A stretch of DNA of 7,777 bases, taken from an uncultured Beijerinckiaceae bacterium. GTDB lineage: Bacteria; Pseudomonadota; Alphaproteobacteria; Rhizobiales; Beijerinckiaceae. The notes below the pieces were generated by a model. The model was not told the origin of the DNA, did not search any database, and saw only the letters and a program-made list of their open reading frames with translations. The translations under genes and the position numbers were made by a program. The DNA is taken from assembly GCA_937863205.1 (NCBI GenBank), contig CALMGA010000329.1, positions 1 through 7,777 on the forward strand, read 5' to 3'. Positions within the stretch are counted from its first letter, which is position 1. Every line of letters begins with the position of its first letter. Of this stretch, positions 7,441-7,777 are shown piece after piece.

Positions 7441-7650
7441 GCGACGCCTCGATGGGACTATCCGTCCCCGTGCAACAGGGGACCGTGCCGCGTCCGTTGG
7501 AGGGAGCTGCCATCGCCTCGGCCCTGCCGACGGGCAAGCCAAGGCCGATGAGATCGGCGAAGGTCGGAAGCGGCGGCAGCTTCCACCACCTCCGGCGGTT
7601 TCCCGCCGCGCTGCGCTGCGCAGGAAAGACCTAGCCAGCCCGCCGATCAT
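7435..7650 (-). CDS. 71-codon ORF overlapping ccmE and ccmF by ATGA at both ends; doubtful protein
   Basis: The ORF begins at the ATG at 7650, which overlaps the ccmE stop as ATGA, and ends at the TGA at 7435-7437, which overlaps the ccmF ATG as ATGA. The predicted product is Arg/Ser/Pro/Ala-rich (it starts MIGGLARSFLRSAARR), has no recognisable domain or membrane segment, and looks like non-coding sequence read in frame. The likely origin is that its start codon is the ancestral ccmF start, now reading into inserted DNA. Even if the peptide has no function, translating it could pass ribosomes from ccmE to ccmF. Confidence 0.2.
   Translation of the reverse strand: MIGGLARSFLRSAARRETAGGGGSCRRFRPSPISSALACPSAGPRRWQLPPTDAARSPVARGRIVPSRRRP
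7454..7483 (-). promoter_or_regulatory. Two mutually exclusive hairpins just upstream of ccmF
   Basis: In the mRNA sense, GTCCCC (7478-7483) can pair with GGGGAC (7464-7469) through an 8-nt loop. The same GGGAC can instead pair with GTCCC (7454-7458) through a 5-nt loop. The second hairpin ends 3 nt before the possible ccmF ribosome site (7447-7450). The shared arm gives an attenuator-like arrangement. The pairing is seen; any switching is inference. Confidence 0.4.
7498..7588. repeat. Large stem-loop core of the insert
   Basis: The arms TGGAGGGAGCTGCC (7498-7511) and GGCAGCTTCCACCA (7575-7588) pair over 14 positions with one A-A mismatch and one G-U. They enclose a second long hairpin at 7511-7550: three helices of 5, 6 and 6 bp (CATCG, CCTCGG, CCTGCC with their partners), two single-base bulges and a GACG loop. 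An alternative 6-bp hairpin, GGAAGC/GCTTCC at 7566-7584, competes for the right arm. Confidence 0.7.
7593..7608. repeat. 6-bp hairpin, GAAA tetraloop on the transcript strand
   Basis: CGGCGG (7593-7598), TTTC, CCGCCG (7603-7608). In the ccm mRNA sense the loop is GAAA, a stable GNRA tetraloop. It is the first hairpin met after the ccmE stop. Confidence 0.6.
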
Positions 7651-7652
7651 GG
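7644..7652. repeat. 9-bp direct repeat, copy 2 (ccmE stop context)
   Basis: CGATCATGG is identical to 7432-7440. On the minus strand the TGA of ccmE (7647-7649) lies inside it, overlapping an ATG at 7648-7650. Confidence 0.7.
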
Positions 7653-7777
7653 CGCCGCGCTCGCGCGCTTGTCGCCCGGCGGGCGCTGCGTGTCGGCCGG
7701 CGCCGTGGCGAGCGGCGGCGCGTCGTCGCGCCAGACGCCCTGCTTCTTGAGCGAGTCCGCGACCTCCTTGGGCATGT
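7647..7777 (-). CDS. ccmE: Haem chaperone CcmE/CycJ, C-terminal end only
   Basis: The 42 visible complete codons, running in from the right edge, start MPKEVADSLKKQGVW and end in a Pro/Ala/Asp-rich tail (KRASAAP, stop TGA). The first partial codon ends in AC and is probably Tyr. (N)YMPxEVxDxLKxxG is the conserved C-terminal motif of CcmE, the membrane-anchored periplasmic protein that carries haem covalently on a histidine and hands it to CcmF. The haem-binding His and the membrane anchor lie outside the window. The identification rests on this motif and on the position directly upstream of ccmF and ccmH, the cycJ-cycK-cycL order. Confidence 0.85.
   Translation of the reverse strand, partial: MPKEVADSLKKQGVWRDDAPPLATAPADTQRPPGDKRASAAP

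Larger units (their letters stand above)
7441..7643. mobile_element. 203-bp MITE/RIME-like structured insert between ccmE and ccmF
   Basis: This stretch has no recognisable gene and lies between two copies of CGATCATGG. Removing it with one copy restores an ATGA overlap of ccmE and ccmF. It is rich in inverted repeats: 7464-7483, 7498-7511 with 7575-7588, 7511-7550, 7566-7584 and 7593-7608. The ends share only GCG as a terminal inverted repeat, so a classical transposase-mobilised MITE is not proven. A palindromic intergenic element like the rhizobial RIME family is an alternative. It encodes no transposase and would have to be mobilised in trans. Confidence 0.55.

Noticed and set aside
7439..7537. 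N-terminal extension of CcmF from an ATG at 7537
   Set aside because: The added residues lie in the insert and do not resemble a CcmF N-terminus. MIVETGHFA at 7438 is the family start.
7441..7643. Known riboswitch (for example cobalamin) before ccmF
   Set aside because: No conserved core of a recognised class was found on either strand. The structure fits a palindromic repeat element better.
5891..7750. 619-codon open frame on the plus strand
   Set aside because: It is antisense to ccmF, whose WWD motif and histidines are unmistakable. The product is Arg/Gly/Glu/His-rich with no fold, a common artefact of high-GC codon bias.

Overview
The window is GC-rich, densely coded DNA from an alphaproteobacterium, most likely of the Rhizobiales/Hyphomicrobiales. 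This placement rests on protein character and gene order (ccmE-ccmF-ccmH-degP-response regulator-histidine kinase, the cycJKL-degP-two-component layout known from rhizobia and relatives). It is an inference, not a database result.

Layout, left to right. 1-1070 (+) is the 3' part of a soluble PAS-type sensor histidine kinase of the DivJ/PleC/PdhS-like group. Everything else is on the minus strand and reads right to left: the last 42 codons of ccmE (7647-7777), a 203-bp non-genic insert (7441-7643), ccmF (5468-7438), ccmH (4989-5471, ATGA overlap with ccmF), a DegP/HtrA-type periplasmic protease (3331-4869), an OmpR-family response regulator (2540-3235) and its membrane histidine kinase (1088-2530). 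The two kinase genes converge with a 17-bp gap.

Function. CcmE, CcmF and CcmH are the haem-delivery and haem-ligation arm of System I cytochrome c maturation. The DegP protease and the two-component pair downstream look like an envelope-quality module: a periplasmic protease next to a membrane sensor and DNA-binding regulator that may control it. No specific signal can be read from the sequence.

Most notable observation. ccmE and ccmF do not abut. The ccmE stop context and the ccmF start context carry the same 9-bp word CGATCATGG (7432-7440 and 7644-7652, plus strand). Removing one copy and the DNA between them restores a perfect ATGA stop/start overlap of ccmE and ccmF. This looks like insertion of a small, highly structured MITE/RIME-like element with a 9-bp target duplication. 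The insert is open in the frame of the upstream ATG and ends in the ATGA at the ccmF start, so a 71-codon ORF overlaps both neighbours by ATGA and could relay translational coupling. A second structured spacer, with a perfect 18-bp inverted repeat, separates degP from the response regulator.
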